Shown here: one piece after another, positions 1 through 7,802 of the stretch
Layout: every line of letters begins with the position of its first letter
Numbering within the stretch: the first letter of the stretch is position 1
Source: Noviherbaspirillum malthae
Lineage (GTDB): Bacteria; Pseudomonadota; Gammaproteobacteria; Burkholderiales; Burkholderiaceae_D
Assembly (NCBI RefSeq): GCF_015352985.1
Contig: NZ_JACYXF010000062.1
Location: forward strand, 1 to 37,614
Direction: 5' to 3'
DNA length: 37,614 nt
Translations under genes and position numbers: made by a program
Notes under the pieces: model-generated
Told to the model about the DNA's origin: nothing
Seen by the model: the letters and a program-made list of their open reading frames with translations, nothing else
The model's database searches: none

Positions 1-2
1 TT

Positions 3-116
3 GCCTGGCTTAACAAGTTCAAGCGTGTCATTACACGTTGGGACCGCTGCATCGAACATTACACCGCCTTTGTTCATCTCTCACTCATCATGATTCTGCT
101 TCGCCGCCATTTATGA
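3..116 (+). CDS. IS5-family transposase, C-terminal end (cut by window edge)
   Basis: The reading frame is open from the first bases and stops at TGA 114-116, giving 37 residues that begin AWLNKFKRVITRWDRC and end LSLIMILLRRHL. The pattern (basic residues, then R-W-D-R-C, then a hydrophobic helix ending in basic residues) is that of the C-terminus of IS5/IS427-group DDE transposases. The rest lies outside the window, so whether the element is intact cannot be judged. No terminal inverted repeat was recognised with confidence downstream. Confidence 0.7.
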   Translation, partial: AWLNKFKRVITRWDRCIEHYTAFVHLSLIMILLRRHL

Positions 117-470
117 AATGAGTTCTATGTCTTGGATGTGGTCACTTGCGGGCATGCCGCCGCTGCCCTTGTACTCAAAAACGGCTTTATTAAAAAGTCC
201 TTGAAGAGTATGTCCTGAAAGCTTGGATGTTGAACGTTGTCTACACAAGGCAAAGCCAGTTTGCTTGTATCACCACGCTTGCGCACATCAGATGCTTGGC
301 TTGTTCGACCCTTCAGAAAAAACCGAATGAGAAAAAACTGCTGCTCAGCTTAATTGGTCATCTCTCAATGAAAGGCATCTCCAAAGCATGCACTGCCATA
401 ACAGAGCAAACAGATTTTCCAGTCGCGCTGTTTTGGCAATGCATATGTCTACGCTAATTCAACTGAAGAT
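117..470. other. Non-coding stretch next to an IS end
   Basis: No convincing gene. Two short open frames of 65-76 codons here lack ribosome-binding sites and have unnatural composition. Base composition is clearly more AT-rich than in the metabolic genes further right, as expected for DNA next to an insertion sequence. The right end of the IS5-like element should lie in the first part of this stretch. Confidence 0.5.
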
Positions 471-851
471 TTATATACTGTTACTGCCCTTAAGATTATT
501 GTCATCACCACCCGGACCCTTTACCAAATTTGCAACCTCATCGAGCTTCTCTTTGCTCATGCCGAGCGAAGACGCAAGGTTCTGAATATTCGAATTGGAA
601 AGATCGCCCATGAGGAAGTTATTGATGAGCTTAAGCTGATCCCTTTCCGCCTCTGTGGCTCCGCCAGTTTTATCTTTTTCGCTATACGAATCTCGGAGTT
701 TCTGAAGTGTCTGCATGTTGGTTTCCGCAGAATTATTGCCATCCTTCAGAGTTTGTTTCAGTTTTTCCGGATCATTTTCTGCAGGAGTCTTGGAGCTGTT
801 TTGCGGATCCTGTACGTTTGATGCCAGATTGCCATTAGACTGAATTTTCAT
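471..851 (-). CDS. Small hydrophilic hypothetical protein, Cys- and Trp-free
   Basis: A protein of 126 residues starting MKIQSNGN. ATG at 851 is preferred over an upstream in-frame TTG at 869 because GGGAG sits 8 nt before the ATG. The protein is rich in Asn, Ser, Gln, Lys and Asp, has no Cys or Trp, one Tyr and one Phe, and no signal peptide or membrane segment. Residues 1-45 look disordered. Residues 75-115 (QLKLINNFLMG, then IQNLASSLGMSKEKLDEVANLV) should form two amphipathic helices, and the tail is Gly/Asn/Asp-rich. This composition resembles type III-secreted harpin-like proteins, but no secretion genes are in view, so that is only a possibility. Its AT-rich composition and position beside an IS end fit horizontal acquisition. 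I do not recognise a family. Confidence 0.6.
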   Translation of the reverse strand: MKIQSNGNLASNVQDPQNSSKTPAENDPEKLKQTLKDGNNSAETNMQTLQKLRDSYSEKDKTGGATEAERDQLKLINNFLMGDLSNSNIQNLASSLGMSKEKLDEVANLVKGPGGDDNNLKGSNSI

Positions 852-1229
852 GGTGATTACTCCCTTCAATTGGATAACTATGGTTATGTAGTTGTGTAGT
901 ATTTGTTAACTTCATACTGCACACTAGTGAGTAAATCGGCGATGAAGGTAGTTCCCGGATGGGTAAAATGGATCGTATTGGAAATGAAGGAAAATCCGCC
1001 GGCTCGACCAAGGGCCGAAGCGAAGGGGAAAGGAAACTAAATCAGATGTGAAGTCCCAAATGGCGTCGCATGCGGCCATTGGTTGTAAAAGCAGGGACAA
1101 TTACCTGTCCCAAACCCAGGTCACGCTACGACTTGGAAGCGCATCTTTTCCTGCTTGGTGGTGTTGTGCTGGTCATCCATGGCTTCACTATGGATTCTTA
1201 TCGTTTGTAGATGCGAATGCTCTATATAT
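852..1229. other. Intergenic region upstream of the small hypothetical gene
   Basis: No supported gene. It should hold the promoter of the leftward 126-aa gene; a TTAACA that could act as -35 lies on the minus strand near 907-912, but no good -10 follows. It also holds a short inverted repeat described separately. Open frames on the plus strand run into and over the DUF423 gene and are shadows. Confidence 0.5.
1094..1111. repeat. Short inverted repeat, REP-like
   Basis: GGGACA (1094-1099) and TGTCCC (1106-1111) form a perfect 6-bp inverted repeat around a 6-nt loop. Similar GGGACA...TGTCCC palindromes are known at REP elements linked to REP-associated transposases in proteobacteria. No such transposase is visible here, so it may be a solitary copy or chance. 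Confidence 0.35.
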
Positions 1230-1598
1230 TCATCCTCTGAAAGCCGCCCACGCGAGGCAGACCCATCCCGCCAGCATTGCCAAACCTCCCAGCGGCGTAA
1301 TCGCGCCCAACCAGCGGATGCCCGACAAACTAAGGAGATACAGGCTGCCGGAAAACACGATGATGCCGGCCACGAACAAAAAGCCGCTGGCCGTCACCAG
1401 CGTACCGGGCCATCGGGTATAAGCCCATGCCACCGCCAGCAGCGCAAGCGCATGGTACATCTGGTAGCGCACCGCGGTTTCGAAGATCGCCAGCATGTTG
1501 GCGTCGAGCCTGGTCTTGAGGCCGTGCGCGCCGAAGGCGCCGGCGCCCACGGCGATGAAGGCGAAAATTGCGCCGAGCGCGAAGAAAGTCTTGTCCAT
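1230..1598 (-). CDS. DUF423 family inner-membrane protein
   Basis: A 122-residue protein starting MDKTFFALGAIFAF. It shows the family hallmarks: a conserved first segment with GAGAFGAHGL at about 18-27, then H-A-L-A on the second helix, FSGSLYLLSLSG on the third, and P-L-G-G-L-A on the fourth. Four transmembrane helices fill almost the whole length, which is normal for DUF423 (YgdD/YwdK-like) proteins. Function is unknown in the family. An earlier in-frame ATG at 1649 would add 17 polar residues not expected for the family, so 1598 is chosen, although no strong Shine-Dalgarno sequence is visible. It lies 60 bp downstream of the LysR gene on the same strand and may be co-transcribed with it. 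Confidence 0.85.
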   Translation of the reverse strand: MDKTFFALGAIFAFIAVGAGAFGAHGLKTRLDANMLAIFETAVRYQMYHALALLAVAWAYTRWPGTLVTASGFLFVAGIIVFSGSLYLLSLSGIRWLGAITPLGGLAMLAGWVCLAWAAFRG

Positions 1599-1658
1599 GT
1601 CGTGTCGGTTTGAAGTTGGCGGGAAGTTGATCTGAACGGCAGCAAGCATAACCCGCTT

Positions 1659-2579
1659 TCAATGCCGGCGTTCGTCCTTGTCCAGTTCGGATCGTATCTT
1701 CGACCTGCGTTTCTTGAGCAAGGCCAGAAAGGCTTCCGCCGCGACCGACAGCGGGCGATCCGCCAGGCGTATCACATAGATGGTGCGCACGATCTTCGGC
1801 TCCTTCAGCGGCCGTATTACCAGATCAGGATGCGAGAACTGGAACAGAGCCAGGAAGGGAATCACGCTGATGCCGACATTGTTGCCGACCAGCGAAGCGA
1901 CCGAGGCCAGGTGCGCCACTTCCATGATGCCGGCGATGCGTGCCGGATGCAGCGCCGCATCGAGCAGCTGGCGCACGCTGCTGGTGTGCGCCAGGTGAAT
2001 GAAGGGCTGGTTCAGCAGGTCGGCGGCCGACAGCGACTTGCGGCGCGCCAGGGGATGTTCGCGATGCATGACCACATAGAATTCGTCGGTGCAGAGCGGT
2101 TCGGCTTCCAGGCCCGCCATGTCGGTGCCGGCGGCGCACAGCGCGAAATCGGCGCGTCCGGCGCGCACCAGCTCCAGGCATTCATCGGAGAGGGTGTCCG
2201 CCAGCTCGGTACTGACGCCCGGATAATTCTCCCGGAATTCCTTGAGCACCACCGGCAGCCATCCCGCCGCCAGCGAGGGCAGGGCGGCCACCGACACACG
2301 GCCCTTGCGCATTTCCACATGATCCTTCATCTCGCTCTGCACCAGCGAGAATTCGGCAAGCAGGCGATTGGCGGAGTCGGCGAACACCTTGCCCTCGGCT
2401 GTCAGTTCGACGCGCCGCGTACTGCGTGCAAACAGCTTCACGCCGAGTTCGCTTTCCAGGTTCTGGATCAGCGCGCTAAAGGCCGATTGCGAAAGATGGC
2501 ATTGCTCTGCGGCACGAGTGAAATTCTTCTGTTCCGCCACTGCGATAAAGGCGCGCAGATCACGCATGGAGATGTTCAT
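1659..2579 (-). CDS. LysR-family transcriptional regulator
   Basis: A 306-residue regulator of normal LysR length. Residues 3-65 form the winged helix-turn-helix (LRAFIAVAEQKNFTRAAEQCHLSQSAFS, then ELGVKLFARSTRRVELTAEG). Residues 90-295 form the periplasmic-binding-like effector domain. Two ATGs are adjacent at 2582 and 2579; the second is preferred because AGG then has usable spacing. The gene diverges from the hydrolase/AtuA-like operon, the classic arrangement for a LysR protein that controls its neighbour. A 12-bp palindrome lies in the shared intergenic region. The likely role, controlling that catabolic operon in response to a substrate or intermediate, is inference. Confidence 0.93.
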   Translation of the reverse strand: MNISMRDLRAFIAVAEQKNFTRAAEQCHLSQSAFSALIQNLESELGVKLFARSTRRVELTAEGKVFADSANRLLAEFSLVQSEMKDHVEMRKGRVSVAALPSLAAGWLPVVLKEFRENYPGVSTELADTLSDECLELVRAGRADFALCAAGTDMAGLEAEPLCTDEFYVVMHREHPLARRKSLSAADLLNQPFIHLAHTSSVRQLLDAALHPARIAGIMEVAHLASVASLVGNNVGISVIPFLALFQFSHPDLVIRPLKEPKIVRTIYVIRLADRPLSVAAEAFLALLKKRRSKIRSELDKDERRH

Positions 2580-2596
2580 CATTTACCTGATATGCC

Positions 2597-2608
2597 GATT
2601 AATTAATC
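2597..2608. promoter_or_regulatory. Candidate LysR operator: 12-bp perfect palindrome
   Basis: GATTAATTAATC is a perfect palindrome 18 bp upstream of the LysR start and about 35 bp upstream of a TATAAT hexamer (2642-2647) that points toward the hydrolase gene. AT-rich dyads at this place between divergent genes are typical LysR binding sites. Binding is inferred, not shown. Confidence 0.45.
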
Positions 2609-2649
2609 CAAATAACCCGTAAATCGAATGACTAGGCTGCCTATAATCC

Positions 2650-2681
2650 GTCAAGCAGTCAAGCAGTCAAGCAGTCAAGCA
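2650..2681 (+). repeat. Four tandem 8-bp repeats GTCAAGCA
   Basis: GTCAAGCA occurs four times without interruption, starting just after a TATAAT hexamer at 2642-2647 and ending 57 bp before the hydrolase start codon. If that hexamer is the -10 of the hydrolase promoter, the repeats occupy the first transcribed bases or the region right after the start. Copy-number change by slippage there could change leader length or expression. Confidence 0.85.
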
Positions 2682-2738
2682 ATTCGCACATGCAACGGAC
2701 GTACCGGAATACCCGGACATACCCCCAGCGAGGAGACA

Positions 2739-4901
2739 ATGCAGAACAGAACCATTACCTTGGCCACCGCGATTGCCGCGGTGTCGATGCTTTCCGCCTG
2801 CGGTTCAGGCGGCGATGCGGCATCGGTCAGCGCGCCGTCGGTCACCACCGGCGTGCCGAAACAGTTCCTGAACATCACATCGACCCAGGATTTCACGCCC
2901 GGAACAAGCTACGGCGCCGTCGGCGCCTACGAGCAGGTCACGGGAACCATCAAGGGCGAGGTCGATCCGAAGGATCCGAAGAACGCCATCATCCAGGACC
3001 TGGCGCTGGCGCCGGTCAACGCGAACGGCATGGTGGAGTACACCGCCGACTTCGTGATGCTCAAGCCGAAGGACATGAGCAAGGCCAGCGGCATGCTGCG
3101 CTACGACGCGCCGAACCGCGGCAACATCCTCACCATGGTCAATCCGACCGCATCGCCAAGCGATGCCGTCTATCTCGAGCGCGGCTATGTGATTCTGTAT
3201 TCCGCTTGGCAGGGCGATGTGCCCAAGAGCAATCCGAACCGGCTGACCGTCAGCGTGCCGGTCGCGAAGAATGCCGATGGTTCCTCCATCACCGGGCCGT
3301 ACCGCGCCGAACTCGTGCCGACCGCGGCCTCGCCGGTTTTGACGCTGCCCGGCGGCGTCTTCAACGGCACCATGATCCCGTACGCACCGGCCTCGCTCGA
3401 CAATACCCAGCCCGGCTATACGCTGACGCGGCGCGCCAACGAGACCGACCCGCGCACGCCGATTCCGGCATCCGACTGGAAGTTCGCCAATTGCGATAAC
3501 GCAGCCAACGCCTTCCCGGGCACGCCCGACCCCACCCGCATCTGCCTCAAGGGCGGCTTCGATCCGAAATACCTTTATGAGGTCGTCTACGTCGCCAAGG
3601 ACCCGCTGGTGATGGGCGTGGGACTGGCTGCGCTGCGCGACACCGTCAGCTTCTTCCGCTCCAAGACGGCCGACGCGGCGGGCAAGGCCAATCCGCTGGC
3701 CGGACGCATCACGCATACCCTGGGACAGGGTACATCGCAGTCGGGCAACGCGATGAAGACCTTCCTGCATCTCGGCTTCAACCAGGCGCTTGACGGCGGC
3801 AAGGTGTTCGACGGCATGTATGCGCATGTCGCCGCGCGCCAGACCAATGTGAACACCCGCTTCGCGGTACCCGGCGGCGGCGGCGGACTGCGCACCGACC
3901 ACACCGCCTTCGGCCAGACCGCGCCGCGCGGACTCGACAAGGACTATGTCGACGAACTGAGCGGACGCAAGGGCGGCGTCATGGCCCGCTGCGCGGCCAC
4001 CACTACCTGTCCGAAATTCTTCCTCGGCCTGTCGGGCACGGAGTTCTGGCAGCTGCAGGGTTCGCCGGTGCTGACCGATACCTATGGATTCCGCGACCTC
4101 GCCCAGCCGGAGAATGCGCGCATCTACTATTACTCAAGCACGCAGCACGGCGGCCCCGGCGGCACGGCAAGCATCAGCTATGATCCGACGCGCGACGTTT
4201 ACCCGCGCGGCACCGTGGTGCACTTCAACGATACTTTCCGCGCGCTCTTCCTGGACCTGGAAGACTGGGTAACGAAGAACACCGCGCCGCCTGCGAGCCA
4301 GGTGCCGAAGATCGCCGACGGCACGCTGGTACGGCCCGAGCAGCTGAAGTTCCCGGTGATGAAGGGCCTGACCTGGGCGGTCGGCGGTACGCAGGGCACG
4401 CCGGGCACGCAGACCGCGATTCCGGAATTCAATTATCTCGCCCGCTACAACGGCTTCCCGCTGCTCGACTTCGGTCCGCAGTACAAGCCGCAGGACGAGT
4501 CCGGCATTGCCACCCAGCTGCCGCCGTTCTACACCGGCAAGGACTATGCGATCCTGGTGCCGCAGGTCGATGCAAGAACGGGCCTGACGCAGGCTGGCAT
4601 CCGCAGTGTCGAGGCGCAGGCGCCGCTGGGCACCAGCATCGAGTTCAACTACGTCGCCACGCCCGGCATCGTCGACCTGTCCAACCTGGGCGGCGCCTTC
4701 ATTCCCTTCCACAGGACGGAAGCGGCAAGGCTGGCTGCAGGCGACACCCGGCCTTCGCTGGAATCGCTGTACGGCAACCAGGCCGGCTATGTGGCGGCGG
4801 TGACGCAGGCGGCCAATACGCTGGTAACGCAGCGCTTCCTGCTGCAGCGCGATGCCGAGCGCATCATCCGCGAGGCGAATGCGGCGCCTGTGCTGCCATA
4901 A
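2739..4901 (+). CDS. Secreted alpha/beta-hydrolase-domain lipoprotein
   Basis: A 720-residue protein starting MQNRTITLAT with AGGAGA just upstream; an in-frame ATG at 2628 is rejected because it lacks a ribosome-binding site. Residues 1-22 are a lipoprotein signal (SMLSAC, then GSGGDA), so it is probably anchored in the outer or inner membrane facing the periplasm. The body matches the large alpha/beta-hydrolase-domain family of Pfam Abhydrolase_10. The G-T-S-Q-S-G at 331-336 is the likely nucleophile elbow, and HGGPGG near 469 may lie in the active-site region. These proteins are thought to hydrolyse esters or amides, but substrates are largely unknown. It heads a probable operon with the AtuA-like genes and a binding protein, which suggests the first, extracytoplasmic step of a degradation pathway. 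Confidence 0.85.
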   Translation: MQNRTITLATAIAAVSMLSACGSGGDAASVSAPSVTTGVPKQFLNITSTQDFTPGTSYGAVGAYEQVTGTIKGEVDPKDPKNAIIQDLALAPVNANGMVEYTADFVMLKPKDMSKASGMLRYDAPNRGNILTMVNPTASPSDAVYLERGYVILYSAWQGDVPKSNPNRLTVSVPVAKNADGSSITGPYRAELVPTAASPVLTLPGGVFNGTMIPYAPASLDNTQPGYTLTRRANETDPRTPIPASDWKFANCDNAANAFPGTPDPTRICLKGGFDPKYLYEVVYVAKDPLVMGVGLAALRDTVSFFRSKTADAAGKANPLAGRITHTLGQGTSQSGNAMKTFLHLGFNQALDGGKVFDGMYAHVAARQTNVNTRFAVPGGGGGLRTDHTAFGQTAPRGLDKDYVDELSGRKGGVMARCAATTTCPKFFLGLSGTEFWQLQGSPVLTDTYGFRDLAQPENARIYYYSSTQHGGPGGTASISYDPTRDVYPRGTVVHFNDTFRALFLDLEDWVTKNTAPPASQVPKIADGTLVRPEQLKFPVMKGLTWAVGGTQGTPGTQTAIPEFNYLARYNGFPLLDFGPQYKPQDESGIATQLPPFYTGKDYAILVPQVDARTGLTQAGIRSVEAQAPLGTSIEFNYVATPGIVDLSNLGGAFIPFHRTEAARLAAGDTRPSLESLYGNQAGYVAAVTQAANTLVTQRFLLQRDAERIIREANAAPVLP

Positions 4902-4907
4902 TGGCTG

Positions 4908-4947
4908 TGGCTGCGGGGAAGATGCAGGACCATCCTTCCCGCAGCCA
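4908..4947 (+). terminator. Strong hairpin after the hydrolase gene
   Basis: TGGCTGCGGGGAAG (4908-4921) pairs with CTTCCCGCAGCCA (4935-4947) with one bulged base. No T-run follows, so it may be a pausing or mRNA-stability structure that lets some transcription continue into the AtuA-like genes, rather than a full terminator. Confidence 0.4.
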
Positions 4948-5002
4948 TCCGGCATGGCCATGGCCTATCATTTCCTGATCACTACGAAACGCGATTTTTC
5001 AC

Positions 5003-6352
5003 ATGAACACTTTTCTGGTCGGATCCGCAGCTGGCTTCTCGGGCGACCGCACCGATGCCGCGCCCGCCGTGGTCGATACCCTGATCCGGCGCGGCCGTCC
5101 CGCCGCGCTCATCTTCGAGACGCTGGCCGAACGCACGCTGGCGCTGGCCCAGCTCGCGCGCCGCGAGAATCCCGACGCCGGTTACGAGCCGCTGCTGGCT
5201 GACATGCTGGCGCCGATACTCGTTAAATGCCTGCAGCACCGCATCCGCATCGTCAGCAACTTCGGCGCCGCCAATCCCGCCGGCGCGGCGCGCCGTATCC
5301 ACCAGTTGGCCGACGAGCAGAATCTGCCGAGGCCGAAGATCGCCATCGTCTCGGGCGACGAGATCGCCAATGAACAGGGCAAGGCGCTGCTGCGCGCGCA
5401 GATGGGCAACGGTTTCGACGAGGCCCGCTTCGTCTGCGCCAATGCCTACATCGGCGCGTCCGCCATCGCCGATGCGATCCGTGCCGGCGCCGACATCGTC
5501 GTCTGCGGCCGCGTCGCCGATCCGTCGCTGACGCTCGGCCCCGTCATGGCGCATTTCAACTGGCAGCCCGACGACTGGGACCGCATGGCCCGCGCCACCA
5601 TGGCCGGCCATCTGCTCGAATGCGGCGCGCAGGTCACCGGCGGCTACTTCGCCGACCCCGGCTACAAGGATGTGCCCGATCTTGCCCACGTCGGCTATCC
5701 CATCGTGGAGATCGACGAGAACGGCGACTTCGACATCGGCAAGTCGGAACCGACCGGCGGCATCATCGACACGCGCACCGTTACCGAGCAGCTGCTGTAT
5801 GAACTGCATGACCCCGCCGCCTATCTCACGCCCGACGTGGTGGCCGACATCACCGAAGCGCGGGTGCGGCAGACCGGCAGCAACCGCGTCGCGGTCAGCG
5901 GCATCAAGGGCCATCCGCGTCCGGCGACGCTCAAGGCCAATATCTTCTATGAGGGCGGCTGGCTGGCCGAGGGCGAGATTTCCTATGCCGGACCGCGCGC
6001 CGGCGCCCGCGCCCGTCTGGCGATGGACATCCTGCGGCAGCGCTTGCCCCGGCTCAAGATCCGCTTCGACCTGATCGGCGTGCTGAGCGTGTTCGGCGAC
6101 GACAGCGGCGCGCGTCTCGACAAGCTCGATGCGGCTGCACTGGCGCAGGCCGGCGACGTGCGCCTGCGCGCGGCTTGCACGCATGAAGACAAGCAGGGTG
6201 CCTCGCTGCTGCTGCGCGAAGTGGTGGCGCTCTACACCTGCGGTCCTGCCGGCGGCGGCGGCGTGCGCACCAGCCTGCGCGCGCGCCTGAACGCCACATC
6301 CTGCGAAGTGCCGCGGGAGTCGGTATCCGAACGATTCAGCTTTGTGGAGTGA
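5003..6352 (+). CDS. Acyclic terpene utilisation AtuA-like protein (DUF1446)
   Basis: A 449-residue cytoplasmic protein with the DUF1446/AtuA core: GSAAGFSGDR at the N-terminus, SNFGAANPAGAA at about 89-100, CGRVADPSLTLGP near 170 and an internal TGGYFADPGYKDVPDL. AtuA is required for citronellol/geraniol degradation in Pseudomonas, though its reaction is not settled; homologues occur in many other catabolic clusters. No clear Shine-Dalgarno sequence precedes the ATG. The next gene starts 2 bp after this stop and supplies a domain that is fused to the C-terminus in many homologues. Without the acyl-CoA carboxylase genes of the atu cluster here, terpene use should not be assumed. Confidence 0.88.
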   Translation: MNTFLVGSAAGFSGDRTDAAPAVVDTLIRRGRPAALIFETLAERTLALAQLARRENPDAGYEPLLADMLAPILVKCLQHRIRIVSNFGAANPAGAARRIHQLADEQNLPRPKIAIVSGDEIANEQGKALLRAQMGNGFDEARFVCANAYIGASAIADAIRAGADIVVCGRVADPSLTLGPVMAHFNWQPDDWDRMARATMAGHLLECGAQVTGGYFADPGYKDVPDLAHVGYPIVEIDENGDFDIGKSEPTGGIIDTRTVTEQLLYELHDPAAYLTPDVVADITEARVRQTGSNRVAVSGIKGHPRPATLKANIFYEGGWLAEGEISYAGPRAGARARLAMDILRQRLPRLKIRFDLIGVLSVFGDDSGARLDKLDAAALAQAGDVRLRAACTHEDKQGASLLLREVVALYTCGPAGGGGVRTSLRARLNATSCEVPRESVSERFSFVE

Positions 6353-6354
6353 CG

Positions 6355-6741
6355 ATGAGCGACCAAAAGATTGATACTCAAGACAATGGACGGGTGACGG
6401 TACCGCTCTACCGGCTTGCACACGGCCGCACGGGAGACAAGGGCAACCGCTCCAACATCAGCGTCGTCGCCTACCACAAGGATCTCTATCCGCTGATCGA
6501 GGCACAACTGACCGAAAGCCTGGTGGCGGAAGTGTTCGCCGAACGCAGGCCGCAGACTGTGACGCGCTACCTGCTGCCAAACCTGGGGGCGATGAACTTC
6601 GTGCTGGACGGCGTGCTCGACGGCGGCGTCAACGATTCCCTCAACCTCGATTCCCACGGCAAGGCGCTGGCCTTCCTGCTGCTGCAGACACCGGTCGCCG
6701 TGCCGGCTCATCTGCAGTCCCTGCTTGCAGGATCCGAATAA
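6355..6741 (+). CDS. AtuA-like C-terminal domain protein, stand-alone
   Basis: A 128-residue protein starting MSDQKIDTQD, 2 bp after the preceding stop, with GGAG in the end of the upstream gene serving as ribosome-binding site. LYRLAHGRTGDKGNRSNISVVAY (split here only by domain description) at about 17-39 is the typical start of the AtuA-like C-terminal domain, and NFVLDGVLDGGVNDSLNLD at about 83-101 is its other conserved block. In longer family members this domain follows the DUF1446 core in one chain, so the two products probably form one complex. A position of 2 bp after the stop indicates translational coupling and a fixed ratio. Confidence 0.85.
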   Translation: MSDQKIDTQDNGRVTVPLYRLAHGRTGDKGNRSNISVVAYHKDLYPLIEAQLTESLVAEVFAERRPQTVTRYLLPNLGAMNFVLDGVLDGGVNDSLNLDSHGKALAFLLLQTPVAVPAHLQSLLAGSE

Positions 6742-6797
6742 CCAGGACCTTAACAATACCAACCGATTCTCACGAATCCCATACAAGGAGACATCCA

Positions 6798-7763
6798 ATG
6801 AAACTCGCTCGATTGCCCTCGCTGCTGCTGTCCGCAGCCTTCCTCTTCATCTCCGGCACCGCCGCCGCCGATTATCCGGAAAAGCCGATCCGCTTCGTCG
6901 TTCCCTTTGCATCCGGCACCGCCACCGACCAGATCGCCCGCGCGCTGGGCCAGGCCATCACCGTCGAAACCAAGCAACAGGTGATCGTCGACAACAAGCC
7001 GGGCGGCAACGGCTTCATCGGCGCCAGCGAAGCAGCCAAGGCCGCGCCCGACGGCTATACCGTGTTCATCACCACCAACACCACGCATGCGGCGGCGGAG
7101 CATCTGTACAAGAAGCTGCCCTACGATCCGGTCAAGGATTTCTCGCCGATCACGGGATTGGGCAAGGGCGGGCAGATCATGGTGGTCAACAGCCAATCGC
7201 CGATCACCAGCGTCAAGGACTTTCTCGCGGCGGCGAAGAAGAACCCCGGCAAGCTGACCTTCGGCAGCGGCAGTTCATCCAGCCGCATCGCCGGTGAAAT
7301 GCTGCAGCAGCTGGCCGGCATCCAGATCCTGCATGTGCCTTACAAGAGCAATACCTTCGCCGTCACCGATCTGCTCGGCGGCCAGATCGACATGATGATC
7401 ACCGATACGGCAACCGGACTTCCGCATATCAAGAGCGGCAAGCTGCGCGCGCTCGGCATCTCCACCAAGAAGCGCTCGCCGCTGGCGCCGGACGTGCCGA
7501 CCATCGAGGAAGCCGGCGTGCCCGGCTATGACATGGGCTACTGGTTCGCTGCCTATGCGCCGGCGAAGACGCCGCAGCCCATCGTCAACAAGCTCAACGA
7601 ACTGTTCGCCAAGGCGGCGACCAGCCCGACCGCGAACACGTTCTTCACCAACAGCGGCGTGGAGCCTTTCATCACCAAGCCGGATGAACTCGCCAGATTC
7701 CAGGCGTCCGAGTCGAAGAAGTGGGAAGAGATCGTGAAGAAGGCCGGCATCGAGAAGGAGTAA
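6798..7763 (+). CDS. Tripartite tricarboxylate transporter (Bug/TctC-type) substrate-binding protein
   Basis: A 321-residue periplasmic binding protein with a strong AAGGAG upstream of ATG 6798. Residues 1-24 are a Sec signal peptide ending GTAAA. The mature start YPEKPIRFVVPF is the signature of the Bug family, followed by ASGTATDQIARALG and VDNKPGGNGFIGA in the ligand-binding lobes. Members bind carboxylates and related small acids. No TctA/TctB membrane genes are nearby, which is common for Bug proteins in betaproteobacteria; it may serve a distant transporter or act as a sensor. As last gene of the operon it probably captures the acid released or degraded by the upstream enzymes. Confidence 0.93.
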   Translation: MKLARLPSLLLSAAFLFISGTAAADYPEKPIRFVVPFASGTATDQIARALGQAITVETKQQVIVDNKPGGNGFIGASEAAKAAPDGYTVFITTNTTHAAAEHLYKKLPYDPVKDFSPITGLGKGGQIMVVNSQSPITSVKDFLAAAKKNPGKLTFGSGSSSSRIAGEMLQQLAGIQILHVPYKSNTFAVTDLLGGQIDMMITDTATGLPHIKSGKLRALGISTKKRSPLAPDVPTIEEAGVPGYDMGYWFAAYAPAKTPQPIVNKLNELFAKAATSPTANTFFTNSGVEPFITKPDELARFQASESKKWEEIVKKAGIEKE

Positions 7764-7802
7764 GCTCGCCAAGGTCTTGATTCCCGATGCCCGGCAGCGG
7801 GA

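Noticed and set aside
930..960. hrp-box-like GGAAC...CAC motif upstream of the 126-aa gene
   Set aside because: Spacing and second half do not fit the GGAACC-N16-CCAC consensus.
1064..1082. GCAT-GCGG-CCATTGG resembling the regulon box
   Set aside because: One nt shorter between GCAT and CCATTGG, no GTAC half-sites, and no gene faces it on the plus strand.
4982..6421. 479-codon open frame antisense to the AtuA-like gene
   Set aside because: It mirrors a well-supported gene, has Ala/Gly/Arg-rich composition typical of GC-rich antisense frames, and no ribosome-binding site.
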